DNA of 22,344 nt from NCBI GenBank assembly GCA_041650175.1, contig JBAZLS010000015.1, positions 1 through 22,344 on the forward strand, read 5' to 3'. The notes under the pieces are model-generated. The model was not told where the DNA came from. It saw only the letters and a list, made by a program, of their open reading frames with translations, and made no database searches. The stretch is from Minisyncoccus sp041650175. Its GTDB lineage: Bacteria; Patescibacteriota; Minisyncoccia; Minisyncoccales; Minisyncoccaceae. This document shows positions 1-6,302 of the stretch, piece by piece (position 1 is the first letter of the stretch; each line of letters opens with the position of its first letter). The translations under genes were made by a program, and so were the position numbers.

Positions 1-827
1 GGATAGGCACTGGTTCCCGATGCATATGCTCCCCCCTTACCACCTCCGACTGCAGTGATAGTTGAAAACGTAGAATTACTTCCGTTCACGTCTACAGCCC
101 CTCCATTACCGACAATTACTGTATAATTAGATCCTGAAGTTACAGACAATTTAGCCCCCCCGAAATTTGTAAGAAATCCTCCTGCTCCCCCACCTCCAGA
201 CCTTGCTCCATAACCCATATTTCCGCCTCCGCCGCCGCCAGCAACTACAAGATATTCAACTTGAGTCACTCCTACTGGAGCAGTCCAAGTAAATGTTCCA
301 GTTGTTGTGCCAGATAAAGTATATTTATTAATTTTGTAACTTCCGTCAGTTAATTCGGTGCAAGTTAATCCTCCTCCAGAAATACAGGAAGAAGCAGAAT
401 TAGCATAGTAGCTATTGCTTGCTGAATTATATGTATAAATAGTTGCATTAGACATTACTGCTTTTACAGTAAAATCATCTGCAGAAACTCTGTTGTAAAT
501 ATAGTAATTGCTCGTTGTTGGATCTTTGGGAATAGCGGTCATTCCATTTGCAGTTAATCTCGCTTGAATACCAGAACAATTTTCACCTGAAACTATTGAA
601 CCTAATTTGCAATTCGCATTTGGTTCTGCTGGTAGTGTTCCATCTTGAGTTTTGATGATAGTTATTGCCTGAACAAGCTGATTGATATCAGCTTTACGTC
701 TGGCATCGTTGGCACTATTGGTTGCACTAGTCATAGAGACGATAAGGATACCGGCGAGGATGCCGATGATAGCGATGACGACTAATAGTTCGATGAGAGT
801 GAAACTATTTCGAGAATTATTTTCCAT
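1..827 (-). CDS. Type IV pilin-like (pseudopilin) protein with glycine-rich C-terminus, 3' end cut by window
   Basis: The frame is open from an ATG at 827 to the window edge (275 complete codons), so the C-terminus is missing. Residues 9-13 read FTLIE, followed by a hydrophobic helix (LLVVIAIIGILAGILIVSM), the class III prepilin N-terminal signal cut and methylated by prepilin peptidase. The residue before the cut is Ser (RNS|FTLIE) rather than the usual Gly; Glu+5 is present. After the helix comes an N-D-A-R-R-K-A-D stretch typical of type II secretion/type IV pilins and a Cys-containing pilin globular region. From about residue 195 there is a Gly-rich domain with a VEYLVVAGGGGGGG motif, as seen in glycine-rich surface or tail-fibre-like proteins. 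It is probably an extracellular pilus subunit or surface adhesin. There is no clear Shine-Dalgarno site. The pilin call is confident; the role of the Gly-rich part is inference. Confidence 0.85.
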   Translation of the reverse strand, partial: MENNSRNSFTLIELLVVIAIIGILAGILIVSMTSATNSANDARRKADINQLVQAITIIKTQDGTLPAEPNANCKLGSIVSGENCSGIQARLTANGMTAIPKDPTTSNYYIYNRVSADDFTVKAVMSNATIYTYNSASNSYYANSASSCISGGGLTCTELTDGSYKINKYTLSGTTTGTFTWTAPVGVTQVEYLVVAGGGGGGNMGYGARSGGGGAGGFLTNFGGAKLSVTSGSNYTVIVGNGGAVDVNGSNSTFSTITAVGGGKGGAYASGTSAY

Positions 828-936
828 TACAATTATTTTATCATAAAGAAAGAATGGTGAAAAGAATTTATTTTTTTAATATCTAAAAAAAGATTCTCTT
901 TTTTTCCTCCATAAAGCGAATACAAATTACGAGTTT

Positions 937-946
937 GCAATGACAG
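937..946 (-). repeat. TGTCATTGC-type dispersed repeat, degenerate copy
   Basis: On the minus strand this reads CTGTCATTGC and continues as AAACTCGTAATTTG. It keeps the TGTCATTGC start of the dispersed family but has no clear hairpin. It lies in the gap between the pilin gene and gatB. Confidence 0.4.
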
Positions 947-967
947 TGGAATAGGAACATCTTATAA

Positions 968-993
968 GATTCCTGCTTTCGCAGGAATGACAG
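968..993 (-). repeat. TGTCATTCC hairpin repeat
   Basis: On the minus strand, TGTC is followed by ATTCCTGC-GAAA-GCAGGAAT, a perfect 8-bp stem closed by a GAAA (GNRA) tetraloop. It lies downstream of gatB in gatB's transcription direction. The same design recurs inside gatA at 14880-14904. Confidence 0.75.
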
Positions 994-1020
994 ACTTTCG
1001 GACTACGGCGAGGTGAGAAT

Positions 1021-1036
1021 GAAATATTGATATTTC
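1021..1036. repeat. Small inverted repeat after gatB
   Basis: GAAATAT-TG-ATATTTC is a perfect 7-bp inverted repeat 2 bp beyond the gatB stop. No T-run follows on either strand, so it is not a convincing intrinsic terminator. It could protect the mRNA 3' end. Confidence 0.4.
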
Positions 1037-1038
1037 GT

Positions 1039-2559
1039 TTAATTTTTGAGAAATTTTTTTAATAACTCAGAGGTTTTTTGCGGATTTGCTTTTCCTTTTG
1101 AGGCAGCCATGATTTGTCCGATAAGGAAGGCAAAGCTGTTCTGTTTTCCTGCTTTATAGTCTTCAACTGGTTTTGGATTATTTTTTAAAACTTCTGAGAT
1201 TATTTTTTCTAATTCTGAATCGTCAGTTATCGGCATTAGTCCTTCATCTTCAATGATTTGTGAAGGGTCTTTTCCTTTGCCATACATTTCGATTAAGACT
1301 GTTTTTGCAATCTTGCTAGTTATTTTTCCGTCTACTATCAAACAAATAAATTCACCGAAATTCTCAGGAGTAATCCTTTTATTAAGATATGCAAAAATAT
1401 CCTCAATACCTTTTAATTCTGGGTCGTTTTTTAATATGAATTGTAAATCTGTAACTATGTAGTTACTGCATAATTTAACCATATTAAAATATTCTTCATT
1501 TGAAATGTCGTTTGTTTTTTTAGTTTCCTTGTACCAAGAATTAAGTTCTGATACCGCATTTTCAAAAAAATTACCAACTTCTACTTCACGGACAAAAAAT
1601 TCGATAGTTTTATGGTCTAAATTATACTCTTTTTTATATCTATCTCTTTTTTGATTTGGCAATTCTGGTAATGATGATCGAATTTTTTCTATTTTTTCAT
1701 CTGAAATTGATAGTGGTGGCAGATCTGGTTCTGGAAAATATCTATATTCGTGAGCATCTTCTTTATTTCTTTGGCTAAAAGTAGATTCTTTATTATCATC
1801 CCATCCTCGTGTTTCTTGGATTATTTTTTCTCCATCTTCTAGAGCTTTTATCTGTCTTTTGGTTTCGTACTCGATTGATTTTTCAACTGTTTTAAAAGAG
1901 TTGAGATTTTTGATTTCAACTTTTGTACCTAATTCGTCGTCATCTTCTGTATTAATAGAAATATTTACTTCGCATCTCATTTGTCCTTTTTCCATATCGG
2001 CATTCGATACATCTAAATATTTTAAAATCAGCTGAATCTCTTGCGCAAATCTTCTTGCTTCTTCTCCAGTGTGAATATCCGGTTCAGTTACAAGCTCCAT
2101 AAGGGGTACACTAGATCGATTAAAATCAATCAAAGTTGTTCCTTCTTTTGTATGGTATGATTTTGCTGTATCTTCTTCCATATGGATTCTGGTAATTCTG
2201 ACTCTCTTTATTGAGCCATCGTCTAATGGAAAATCCAAATACCCTCCAAAGCAAATAGGCATATCAAATTGGGATATTTGATATCCTTTTGGAAGGTCTG
2301 GATAAAAATAATTTTTTCGGTCAAATTTTGTATGTTCGGCAATTTTGCAATTTAAAGCTAATCCAGTTTTGATAATCTTATTGATAGCTTCTTTATTGAT
2401 TACAGGAAGAGTTCCTGGGTGGCCAACGCATACTGGGCAGGCATTGATATTCGGCGTTTCATCAAGTGAATTATTTTCTTCATTAGGACAAGAACAAAAC
2501 ATTTTAGAATTTGTTTTTGACTCGAAGTGTATTTCTAATCCGATAGTTGCTTTGTACAT
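1039..2559 (-). CDS. gatB: Asp-tRNA(Asn)/Glu-tRNA(Gln) amidotransferase subunit B
   Basis: GatB is the tRNA-binding kinase subunit of the GatCAB complex. It phosphorylates the Glu (or Asp) already charged onto tRNA-Gln (or tRNA-Asn) and receives ammonia from GatA. The protein has 506 residues, full length for the family. The N-terminus (IGLEIHFESKTNSKMFC) matches the conserved GatB start, and C22, C24, C41 and C44 form the expected zinc site (CSC...CPVC). The DRKNYFYPDLPKGYQISQ stretch is the conserved catalytic-cradle motif. The C-terminal third ends in the Yqey-like tail (NSFAFLIGQIMAASKGKANP). The gene lies far from gatC-gatA (14218-15940) in this window and follows deoC after a 91-bp gap holding a repeat. 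No Shine-Dalgarno site is visible. Confidence 0.97.
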   Translation of the reverse strand: MYKATIGLEIHFESKTNSKMFCSCPNEENNSLDETPNINACPVCVGHPGTLPVINKEAINKIIKTGLALNCKIAEHTKFDRKNYFYPDLPKGYQISQFDMPICFGGYLDFPLDDGSIKRVRITRIHMEEDTAKSYHTKEGTTLIDFNRSSVPLMELVTEPDIHTGEEARRFAQEIQLILKYLDVSNADMEKGQMRCEVNISINTEDDDELGTKVEIKNLNSFKTVEKSIEYETKRQIKALEDGEKIIQETRGWDDNKESTFSQRNKEDAHEYRYFPEPDLPPLSISDEKIEKIRSSLPELPNQKRDRYKKEYNLDHKTIEFFVREVEVGNFFENAVSELNSWYKETKKTNDISNEEYFNMVKLCSNYIVTDLQFILKNDPELKGIEDIFAYLNKRITPENFGEFICLIVDGKITSKIAKTVLIEMYGKGKDPSQIIEDEGLMPITDDSELEKIISEVLKNNPKPVEDYKAGKQNSFAFLIGQIMAASKGKANPQKTSELLKKFLKN

Positions 2560-2581
2560 AATATTAAAAATCTAATTATGA

Positions 2582-2633
2582 ATAGATTGCTTCGCCTATC
2601 CATCTACGATGGATGTCTCGCAATGACAAGACA
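2582..2633 (-). repeat. TGTCATTGCGAG...AAGCAATCTA hairpin repeat
   Basis: On the minus strand TGTCATTGCGAG opens the element and GAAGCAATCTAT closes it. The outer arms ATTGC/GCAAT pair, and an inner stem ATCCAT/ATGGAT pairs across CGTAG. It lies between gatB and deoC. Confidence 0.7.
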
Positions 2634-2650
2634 ATAAAAAGATAAAATAA

Positions 2651-3316
2651 TTAATTTTTTTTGAGTTCGTTCATAATTATAACTCCGCTACTGGTTCCAA
2701 TTATGTCAGCTCCAGCTTTTATCATCATTTTGATATCTTTTAATGTTTTAACCTTTCCTGAAGCTTTAATCAATAGTCCTTTTGCATTTTCTCTCATAAT
2801 CCTAAGATGATTTGCTTTTTCTTTCATTTCTCTGTTTTCTAATGGGTCTTTTTCGGTGGCTGTTTTGACACAGATTGCCCCTGCTTTTTTAACAATTTGG
2901 GATACTTTTGCTATTTCTTCGTCTGTTAAAAATCCGCTCCCGATAATTACTTTAGTATCACCTAGAGAACATATTTCTTTAAGGTCTTTTAGAATTGCTG
3001 TCCATTTTTCGTGTTTTACATCAGGAATGTTTATGACAACATCAAGATCATTAGCTCCATCTTTAATAGCTTTGACGCAAGCTTTTATTCTGTTTTCGTG
3101 AGAGCTATCACCTATTGGGTCGTCAATCAATACGACTGTTTTAATATTTGTTCCTTTTAATTCTGTCGCGGTTAATTTAACCCATTTTGGCCTGATGCAA
3201 ACGCCTCGAAATTGATATTGTTTTGCTTCATTGCAAGTCTTGATTATTTCTTCTTTTGTGGCTGCAGGATTAATGTTTGTATGGTCTATATATTGATTGA
3301 TTGTTTTTACAGGCAT
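2651..3316 (-). CDS. deoC: Deoxyribose-phosphate aldolase
   Basis: DeoC is a class I aldolase that splits 2-deoxyribose 5-phosphate into glyceraldehyde 3-phosphate and acetaldehyde, used in deoxynucleoside salvage. The 221-residue length is normal. The N-terminal IDHTNINPAAT corresponds to the family's IDHTxLxPxAT motif. GANDLDVVINI carries the conserved Asp near the active site. The Schiff-base lysine is in AICVKTAT, and the second lysine in LLIKASGKVKTL. AGADIIGTSSGV is the phosphate-binding end. In this lineage DeoC may feed a nucleotide/pentose salvage route rather than DNA breakdown alone; that is inference. An extended -10 lies about 40 bp upstream. There is no Shine-Dalgarno site. Confidence 0.95.
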   Translation of the reverse strand: MPVKTINQYIDHTNINPAATKEEIIKTCNEAKQYQFRGVCIRPKWVKLTATELKGTNIKTVVLIDDPIGDSSHENRIKACVKAIKDGANDLDVVINIPDVKHEKWTAILKDLKEICSLGDTKVIIGSGFLTDEEIAKVSQIVKKAGAICVKTATEKDPLENREMKEKANHLRIMRENAKGLLIKASGKVKTLKDIKMMIKAGADIIGTSSGVIIMNELKKN

Positions 3317-3354
3317 AATAGAGTTTGTATTTATTATTTAAATTTAATATTTAT

Positions 3355-3363
3355 ATTATATCA
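3355..3363 (-). promoter_or_regulatory. Extended -10 promoter for deoC
   Basis: The minus strand reads TGATATAAT, a perfect extended -10 (TGn-TATAAT). The -35 region is poor, as expected for extended -10 promoters. Predicted transcription start is near 3348, giving a leader of about 30 nt. Confidence 0.5.
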
Positions 3364-3430
3364 GAACAATAAGAAAAATAAAATTTAAATATCTCATAAT
3401 TACATTAGAACATAAAATAATAAATAATGC

Positions 3431-3447
3431 TTGAGGTCGGACCTCAA
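3431..3447. repeat. GAGGTC-G-GACCTC palindrome, copy 1
   Basis: TTGAGGTC-G-GACCTCAA is an 8-bp palindrome around one central base. The 14-nt core TGAGGTCGGACCTC recurs exactly at 3777-3790, on the other side of the 52-aa gene. Confidence 0.7.
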
Positions 3448-3502
3448 AAATTTGACCAAATTAGTTATACATCTAGTTCATTTATAATATCTAATTTTTG
3501 TA

Positions 3503-3532
3503 TTGACAAAAATGTATAAAAATGCGATTAAT
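3503..3532 (+). promoter_or_regulatory. Promoter for the 52-aa membrane protein gene
   Basis: A perfect TTGACA -35 lies at 3503-3508. An ATTAAT -10 candidate lies 18 bp on, at 3527-3532. The -35 is convincing; the -10 is only 4/6 and would put transcription start at or just before the Shine-Dalgarno site (about 3539), so a short leader is implied. Confidence 0.4.
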
Positions 3533-3549
3533 AAAAAGGTGAATTAATT

Positions 3550-3708
3550 ATGGACAGTGAAATGCTTTTGCCAATCGGAGCTTTTCTTTTTGCATTAGGT
3601 ACCTGTTATTTTGGAGAGCTCGTAGGAGGAAAACGAGGGTTGATTATGGGGGGCGTAACTGCCCTTGGAATATATCTAATGGCAGAGTCTTGTTTTTTTA
3701 GTATTTAA
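3550..3708 (+). CDS. Small two-helix membrane protein, unknown function (52 aa)
   Basis: The 52-codon frame begins MDSEMLLPIGAFLFALGTCY and ends CFFSI-stop (TAA at 3706-3708). It shows two hydrophobic segments, roughly residues 6-21 and 30-45, joined by a short polar, Gly-rich loop with Lys and Arg (FGELVGGKRG). That suggests a helical hairpin in the membrane. A good Shine-Dalgarno site (AAGGTGA, ending 7 nt before the ATG), an upstream TTGACA and a downstream terminator support a real gene. It is on the plus strand, opposite the flanking deoC and dcd, and is bracketed by two copies of the same palindrome. I do not recognise a family. Toxin-like small membrane protein is one possibility, with no direct evidence. 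Confidence 0.65.
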   Translation: MDSEMLLPIGAFLFALGTCYFGELVGGKRGLIMGGVTALGIYLMAESCFFSI

Positions 3709-3724
3709 TTAAAAGGAAACGTAT

Positions 3725-3767
3725 ACCCCAAATAAAATTAAATTTTGTGAGGGGTTTTATTTTTTTA
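3725..3767 (+). terminator. Intrinsic terminator after the 52-aa gene
   Basis: ACCCC (3725-3729) pairs with GGGGT (3751-3755), with AAAATT/AATTTT pairing inside the loop. TTTTATTTTTTT follows. It lies 17 bp after the stop codon. Confidence 0.7.
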
Positions 3768-3776
3768 AAACGGGGG

Positions 3777-3791
3777 TGAGGTCGGACCTCG
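3777..3791. repeat. GAGGTC-G-GACCTC palindrome, copy 2
   Basis: TGAGGTCGGACCTC repeats copy 1 exactly. It lies between the terminator of the 52-aa gene and the promoter of the Cys-rich gene. Confidence 0.7.
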
Positions 3792-3814
3792 TTATCGCTT
3801 CCTCTATTAAAAAC

Positions 3815-3842
3815 TTGACATAATCTAGATTAGTATTATGCT
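3815..3842 (+). promoter_or_regulatory. Promoter for the Cys-rich 127-aa gene
   Basis: TTGACA at 3815-3820 is a perfect -35. TATGCT at 3837-3842 (4/6) lies 16 bp on. Predicted start is near 3849, leaving the GAGGT Shine-Dalgarno site (3857-3861) inside the leader. Confidence 0.5.
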
Positions 3843-3865
3843 TTAAAAAGTAGCTTGAGGTAAAA

Positions 3866-4249
3866 ATGAGTGAAGAAATAATTGCAAAATTGGGTTTAGC
3901 GATTAAGGACAAAAGAGAGGTTCTTTATGGAATTGAACTTTTCTTAGAAGAACAAAAGAGTGAAATTTCTTCTTTGATCTCTGAGATTCAAAGTATTTGC
4001 CTTCATGAATGGAAAGAGATTTATCTCTATCGCAGACATTGCGAACATAATTCAAGTGTTAAAATAGGATGGTTTTGTCCTATTTGCGAAGCTTTTAAAA
4101 AAAACTGGAATATTCAGGAGATTTGTAATCATTGCGAGGAGTACATGGGTCTCTGTGTTGAGATTACGATACGTGGAGATGTTTACTTCCGTGCAAAATT
4201 AGTGTGCCTTGAATGTGGCTATGAAATATGTTTAACTAAAAAAGTGTAG
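3866..4249 (+). CDS. Cys-rich, probable zinc-ribbon protein, unknown function (127 aa)
   Basis: The N-terminal 45 residues are predicted helical and possibly coiled (EVLYGIELFLEEQKSEISSLISEIQ). The rest holds three CxxC pairs: C71/C74 (CPIC), C87/C90 (CNHC) and C114/C117 (CLEC). C45, C59, C97 and C122 plus H47, H58, H61 and H89 add further possible ligands. This pattern suggests two or more zinc ribbons, hence binding of nucleic acid or protein. The ATG follows a strong Shine-Dalgarno site (GAGGT, 4-5 nt spacing) and a TTGACA promoter; a terminator follows the stop. It is on the plus strand between deoC and dcd. I recognise no named family, and a regulatory role is only a guess. Confidence 0.75.
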   Translation: MSEEIIAKLGLAIKDKREVLYGIELFLEEQKSEISSLISEIQSICLHEWKEIYLYRRHCEHNSSVKIGWFCPICEAFKKNWNIQEICNHCEEYMGLCVEITIRGDVYFRAKLVCLECGYEICLTKKV

Positions 4250-4272
4250 AGAGCGAAAGCTTTCTTTTTTTG
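4248..4272 (+). terminator. Intrinsic terminator after the Cys-rich gene
   Basis: GAGAGC-GAAA-GCTTTC (one G-U pair) is followed by a run of T. It begins right at the stop codon of the 127-aa gene. Confidence 0.6.
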
Positions 4273-4307
4273 ATTGTGATTAAGAATTTAGAATTAGTAA
4301 TTAGATT

Positions 4308-4356
4308 GAGCTACGAGATCAAACCTCCTTTAGGAGGTTGCGACCTCGTAGGGCTC
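4308..4356. repeat. Large imperfect hairpin with GAG-TC...GACCTC arms
   Basis: The outer arms CTACGAG/CTCGTAG (7 bp) enclose TC/GA and an inner perfect stem AACCTCC-TTTA-GGAGGTT. The arms contain GAGATC...GACCTC, similar to the GAGGTC/GACCTC palindromes at 3431 and 3777. There is no T-run on either side. Confidence 0.6.
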
Positions 4357-4372
4357 ATTTTATAGATTACTG

Positions 4373-4413
4373 ATAGATTGCTTCTCCCGCCAGTTGGCGG
4401 GCTCGCAATGACA
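4373..4413 (-). repeat. TGTCATTGCGAG...AAGCAATCTA hairpin repeat
   Basis: On the minus strand: TGTCATTGCGAG, inner stem CCCGCC-AACT-GGCGGG, then AGAAGCAATCTATC. The outer arms ATTGC/GCAAT pair. It lies beyond the dcd operon terminator. Confidence 0.75.
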
Positions 4414-4424
4414 AAAGAAAAAAG

Positions 4425-4446
4425 AAAACCGCGGTGAGCGGTTTTT
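4425..4446 (-). terminator. Terminator of the secE-nusG-rplK-dcd operon
   Basis: AAAACCGC-TCACC-GCGGTTTT on the minus strand is followed by CTTTTTTCTTTTG. It lies 17 bp after the dcd stop and is nearly symmetric, so it may also stop plus-strand transcription. Confidence 0.75.
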
Positions 4447-4462
4447 GTCGTATAGTTTTGTA

Positions 4463-5032
4463 TTATAATTCTTTTTCGAGTTTGCTTTCTTCGGGGTGAT
4501 GAACGTTTACGTATTTGGCGTTCTTTTTAAGATAATATGGCTTTGAGGTTGGAGACGATAAAACTTCGAATACTAGTTGGCAAACTCTCATTCCTGGATA
4601 AAGCAGTACGGGAATCATTCCGATGTTTTCCATTTCTAGAACAATTTTTCCTCTGAATCCTGGGTCAATATGTCCTGCTGTTGAATGAATTACTATACCT
4701 AATCTTCCCAGACTGGATCGGCCATCAATACGAGCTGCGATATCAGCTGGAAGTCCGACTTCTTCTGATGTTGCTCCTAGTACGAATTCTCCTGGATGAA
4801 AAACGAAAGGTTCTTTTTCTGAAACCTTTACCATTTTGGTCATATTTTTAAAAGTTTCAGGATCTCTAGTATCTATATATGGTTTTTTAGCGTGGTCAAA
4901 GACCATAAATTCATCACTAAGGCGTAAATCTAAAGAAGCCGAACCTAGTTGTTCTTCTATGTTCGGCTTCGGTATTATAGATATTTTTCCTTCGTCTAAA
5001 AACTTTTTAATTTCGTTATCTGATAGTATCAC
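4463..5032 (-). CDS. dcd: dCTP deaminase, possibly bifunctional with dUTPase activity
   Basis: The enzyme deaminates dCTP to dUTP (or directly to dUMP in bifunctional members), supplying dUMP for dTMP synthesis. The 189-residue length fits the family. The trimeric dUTPase-fold motifs are clear: GSASLDLRLS, GRSSLGRLG, IHSTAGHIDPGFRG, KIVLEMEN (catalytic Glu) and YPGMRVCQLVFE. The TAGHIDPGF form resembles bifunctional DCD-DUT enzymes more than the TAHRIDPG of E. coli Dcd; this is from memory and not proof. The start codon is GTG (5032-5030). The gene sits 23 bp after rplK, where rplA usually lies, and is probably the last gene of the secE operon. A 10-bp inverted repeat lies within the first third of the gene. 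Confidence 0.93.
   Translation of the reverse strand: MILSDNEIKKFLDEGKISIIPKPNIEEQLGSASLDLRLSDEFMVFDHAKKPYIDTRDPETFKNMTKMVKVSEKEPFVFHPGEFVLGATSEEVGLPADIAARIDGRSSLGRLGIVIHSTAGHIDPGFRGKIVLEMENIGMIPVLLYPGMRVCQLVFEVLSSPTSKPYYLKKNAKYVNVHHPEESKLEKEL
4935..4970 (-). repeat. Perfect inverted repeat inside dcd
   Basis: GAAGCCGAAC (minus strand 4970-4961) pairs with GTTCGGCTTC (4944-4935) across a 16-nt loop. It falls in about codons 21-33, and TTTAGATTT follows on the mRNA strand. Confidence 0.55.
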
Positions 5033-5055
5033 GGATTTAGACGTTAAATTTATTA

Positions 5056-5481
5056 TTAGTCAACAACTTCGATTCCAAGAGATCTTGCAGTTCCTTCTAA
5101 GATTTTCATTGCTTGTCCCATATCCTTGGTGTTCATATCGACAATTTTTCTTTTTGCAACTTCTTCTAATTGAGCCTTGGTAATTTTTCCTACTTTCTTC
5201 TTGTTTGGAGTAGCGGAACCGCTTTTTAAATCAATTGCTCTTTTGATAAGCTGAGCTGCTGGCGGTTGTTTTAATACAAAAGTATATGTTTTATCTTTAT
5301 AAACAGTAATGTCTACTGGTATTTTAAAATCTCCTAATTCCCTAGTAGCTTCGTTGAATTTTGAGCAAAAATCAGCGATATTTACTTGATGAGATGCTAG
5401 TGCTGGACCTACTGGAGGTGCTGGATTAGCTTTTCCCGCTTGGATGTGGAGCTTTATGATAGCTTTAATTTCTTTTGCCAT
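5056..5481 (-). CDS. rplK: Ribosomal protein L11
   Basis: L11 forms the stalk base of the 50S subunit with 23S rRNA helices 43/44, near the GTPase centre. The protein has the standard 141 residues. The N-terminal domain has KANPAPPVGPAL with both conserved prolines; the C-terminal rRNA-binding domain has KQPPAAQLIKRA...SGSATPNKKKVGKIT and ends TARSLGIEV. The hinge segment after GPAL reads ASHQVNIADF rather than the common GQHGVNIMEF, a notable change in a very conserved stretch. It follows nusG by 21 bp as in most bacteria, but rplA (L1) does not follow; dcd does. Confidence 0.97.
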   Translation of the reverse strand: MAKEIKAIIKLHIQAGKANPAPPVGPALASHQVNIADFCSKFNEATRELGDFKIPVDITVYKDKTYTFVLKQPPAAQLIKRAIDLKSGSATPNKKKVGKITKAQLEEVAKRKIVDMNTKDMGQAMKILEGTARSLGIEVVD

Positions 5482-5502
5482 ATTTTTCTGTTAAGTCTTT
5501 TC

Positions 5503-6048
5503 TTATAATTTCTTGATTTGTAATGAATCTAGCTCTAGCGGAGTATCTCTGCCGAACATATTAATCATAACTTTTACTTTGCCTTTTTCCCTATCTACTT
5601 CGGATATTTTTCCATCGTAATCTTTGAATGGGCCATCAGTTATTTTTATAGATTCTCCGATGTCGAAATCTACTTTGTATTTTGGTTCTTCATCTCCCAT
5701 TCTTTTTTTGAGGGAATCCATTTCTTTAAGAGATACTGGCAATGGGATAGTTCCTGAACCTACAAAACCGGTTACATTTGGAGTATTCCTGACTACATAC
5801 CAAGAATCATCAGTTACAACCATTTCAACTAGGACATATCCTGGATAAATCTTTTCTTCAATTACTCTTTTTTTGCCATTCCTAATCTTAATTTTTTTTT
5901 CTTTTGGAACGACAACATTGAAGATTTTGTCTTCCATTCCCAATGATTCAACTCTTTGAATGAGGTTTTTTGCTACTGCATCTTCGTAACCTGAGTAGGT
6001 GTGAAGAACATACCACCTTCTTTCGTTTGAAGTTTGTTGTTTTGACAT
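5503..6048 (-). CDS. nusG: Transcription termination/antitermination factor NusG
   Basis: NusG binds the RNA polymerase clamp and links it to Rho or to the ribosome. The 181-residue protein has the NGN domain (WYVLHTYSGYEDAVAKNL...YPGYVLVEMVVTDDSWYVVRNTPNVTGFVG) and a C-terminal KOW domain (ESIKITDGPFKDYDGKISEVD...VKVMINMFGRDTPLELD). The size matches E. coli NusG (181 aa) with no extra domain. It starts 5 bp after the secE stop, so the two are cotranscribed. Confidence 0.98.
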   Translation of the reverse strand: MSKQQTSNERRWYVLHTYSGYEDAVAKNLIQRVESLGMEDKIFNVVVPKEKKIKIRNGKKRVIEEKIYPGYVLVEMVVTDDSWYVVRNTPNVTGFVGSGTIPLPVSLKEMDSLKKRMGDEEPKYKVDFDIGESIKITDGPFKDYDGKISEVDREKGKVKVMINMFGRDTPLELDSLQIKKL

Positions 6049-6053
6049 GATTA

Positions 6054-6257
6054 TTACTTAATAACAAGTTGTTTAAGTTGTTTAAATCCTTCTTGGATTA
6101 TTATATCTGTTAATCCCAAGAAAGCTGCAGCGATTAAGACAAAAACAATAACGGTAATGGTATAATTGATATTTTCTTTCTTAGTAGGCCAAGTTATTTT
6201 TTTCGTCTCAGCAAAAACATCTCCCAAAAAATTTTTGATTTTATTTTGCATATTCAT
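6054..6257 (-). CDS. secE: Preprotein translocase subunit SecE
   Basis: SecE is the small subunit that clamps SecY in the SecYEG channel. I chose the ATG at 6257 (67 residues); the frame can be extended to a TTG at 6275, but that start lies inside the predicted promoter. Another ATG at 6251 is equally possible. The amphipathic segment FLGDVFAETKKITWPTKKE is the family signature, followed by one membrane helix (TITVIVFVLIAAAFLGLTDIII). It has the short, single-helix form common outside gammaproteobacteria. It is the first gene of secE-nusG-rplK-dcd, 45 bp after gyrB. Confidence 0.94.
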   Translation of the reverse strand: MNMQNKIKNFLGDVFAETKKITWPTKKENINYTITVIVFVLIAAAFLGLTDIIIQEGFKQLKQLVIK

Positions 6258-6265
6258 ATATAAGT

Positions 6266-6294
6266 AGGTTACCAAAATACGCCCTGATTGTCAA
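6266..6294 (-). promoter_or_regulatory. Promoter of secE-nusG-rplK-dcd
   Basis: The minus strand shows TTGACA (6294-6289), a 17-bp spacer ending TGG, then TAACCT (6271-6266). The -35 is perfect and the TGn extension offsets a weak -10. Transcription would start within about 1-3 nt of the ATG at 6257, giving a leaderless or nearly leaderless mRNA. The element fills the gap after gyrB. Confidence 0.5.
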
Positions 6295-6302
6295 TTATTT
6301 GC

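Noticed and set aside
937..4413. CRISPR array from the regularly recurring hairpin repeats
   Set aside because: The copies are kilobases apart or separated by genes, with variable inner sequence and no constant-length spacers or cas genes.
6054..6275. Longer SecE with a TTG start at 6275
   Set aside because: The extra six codons overlap the predicted -10 region and are not part of the conserved family; an ATG at 6257 or 6251 is better placed.
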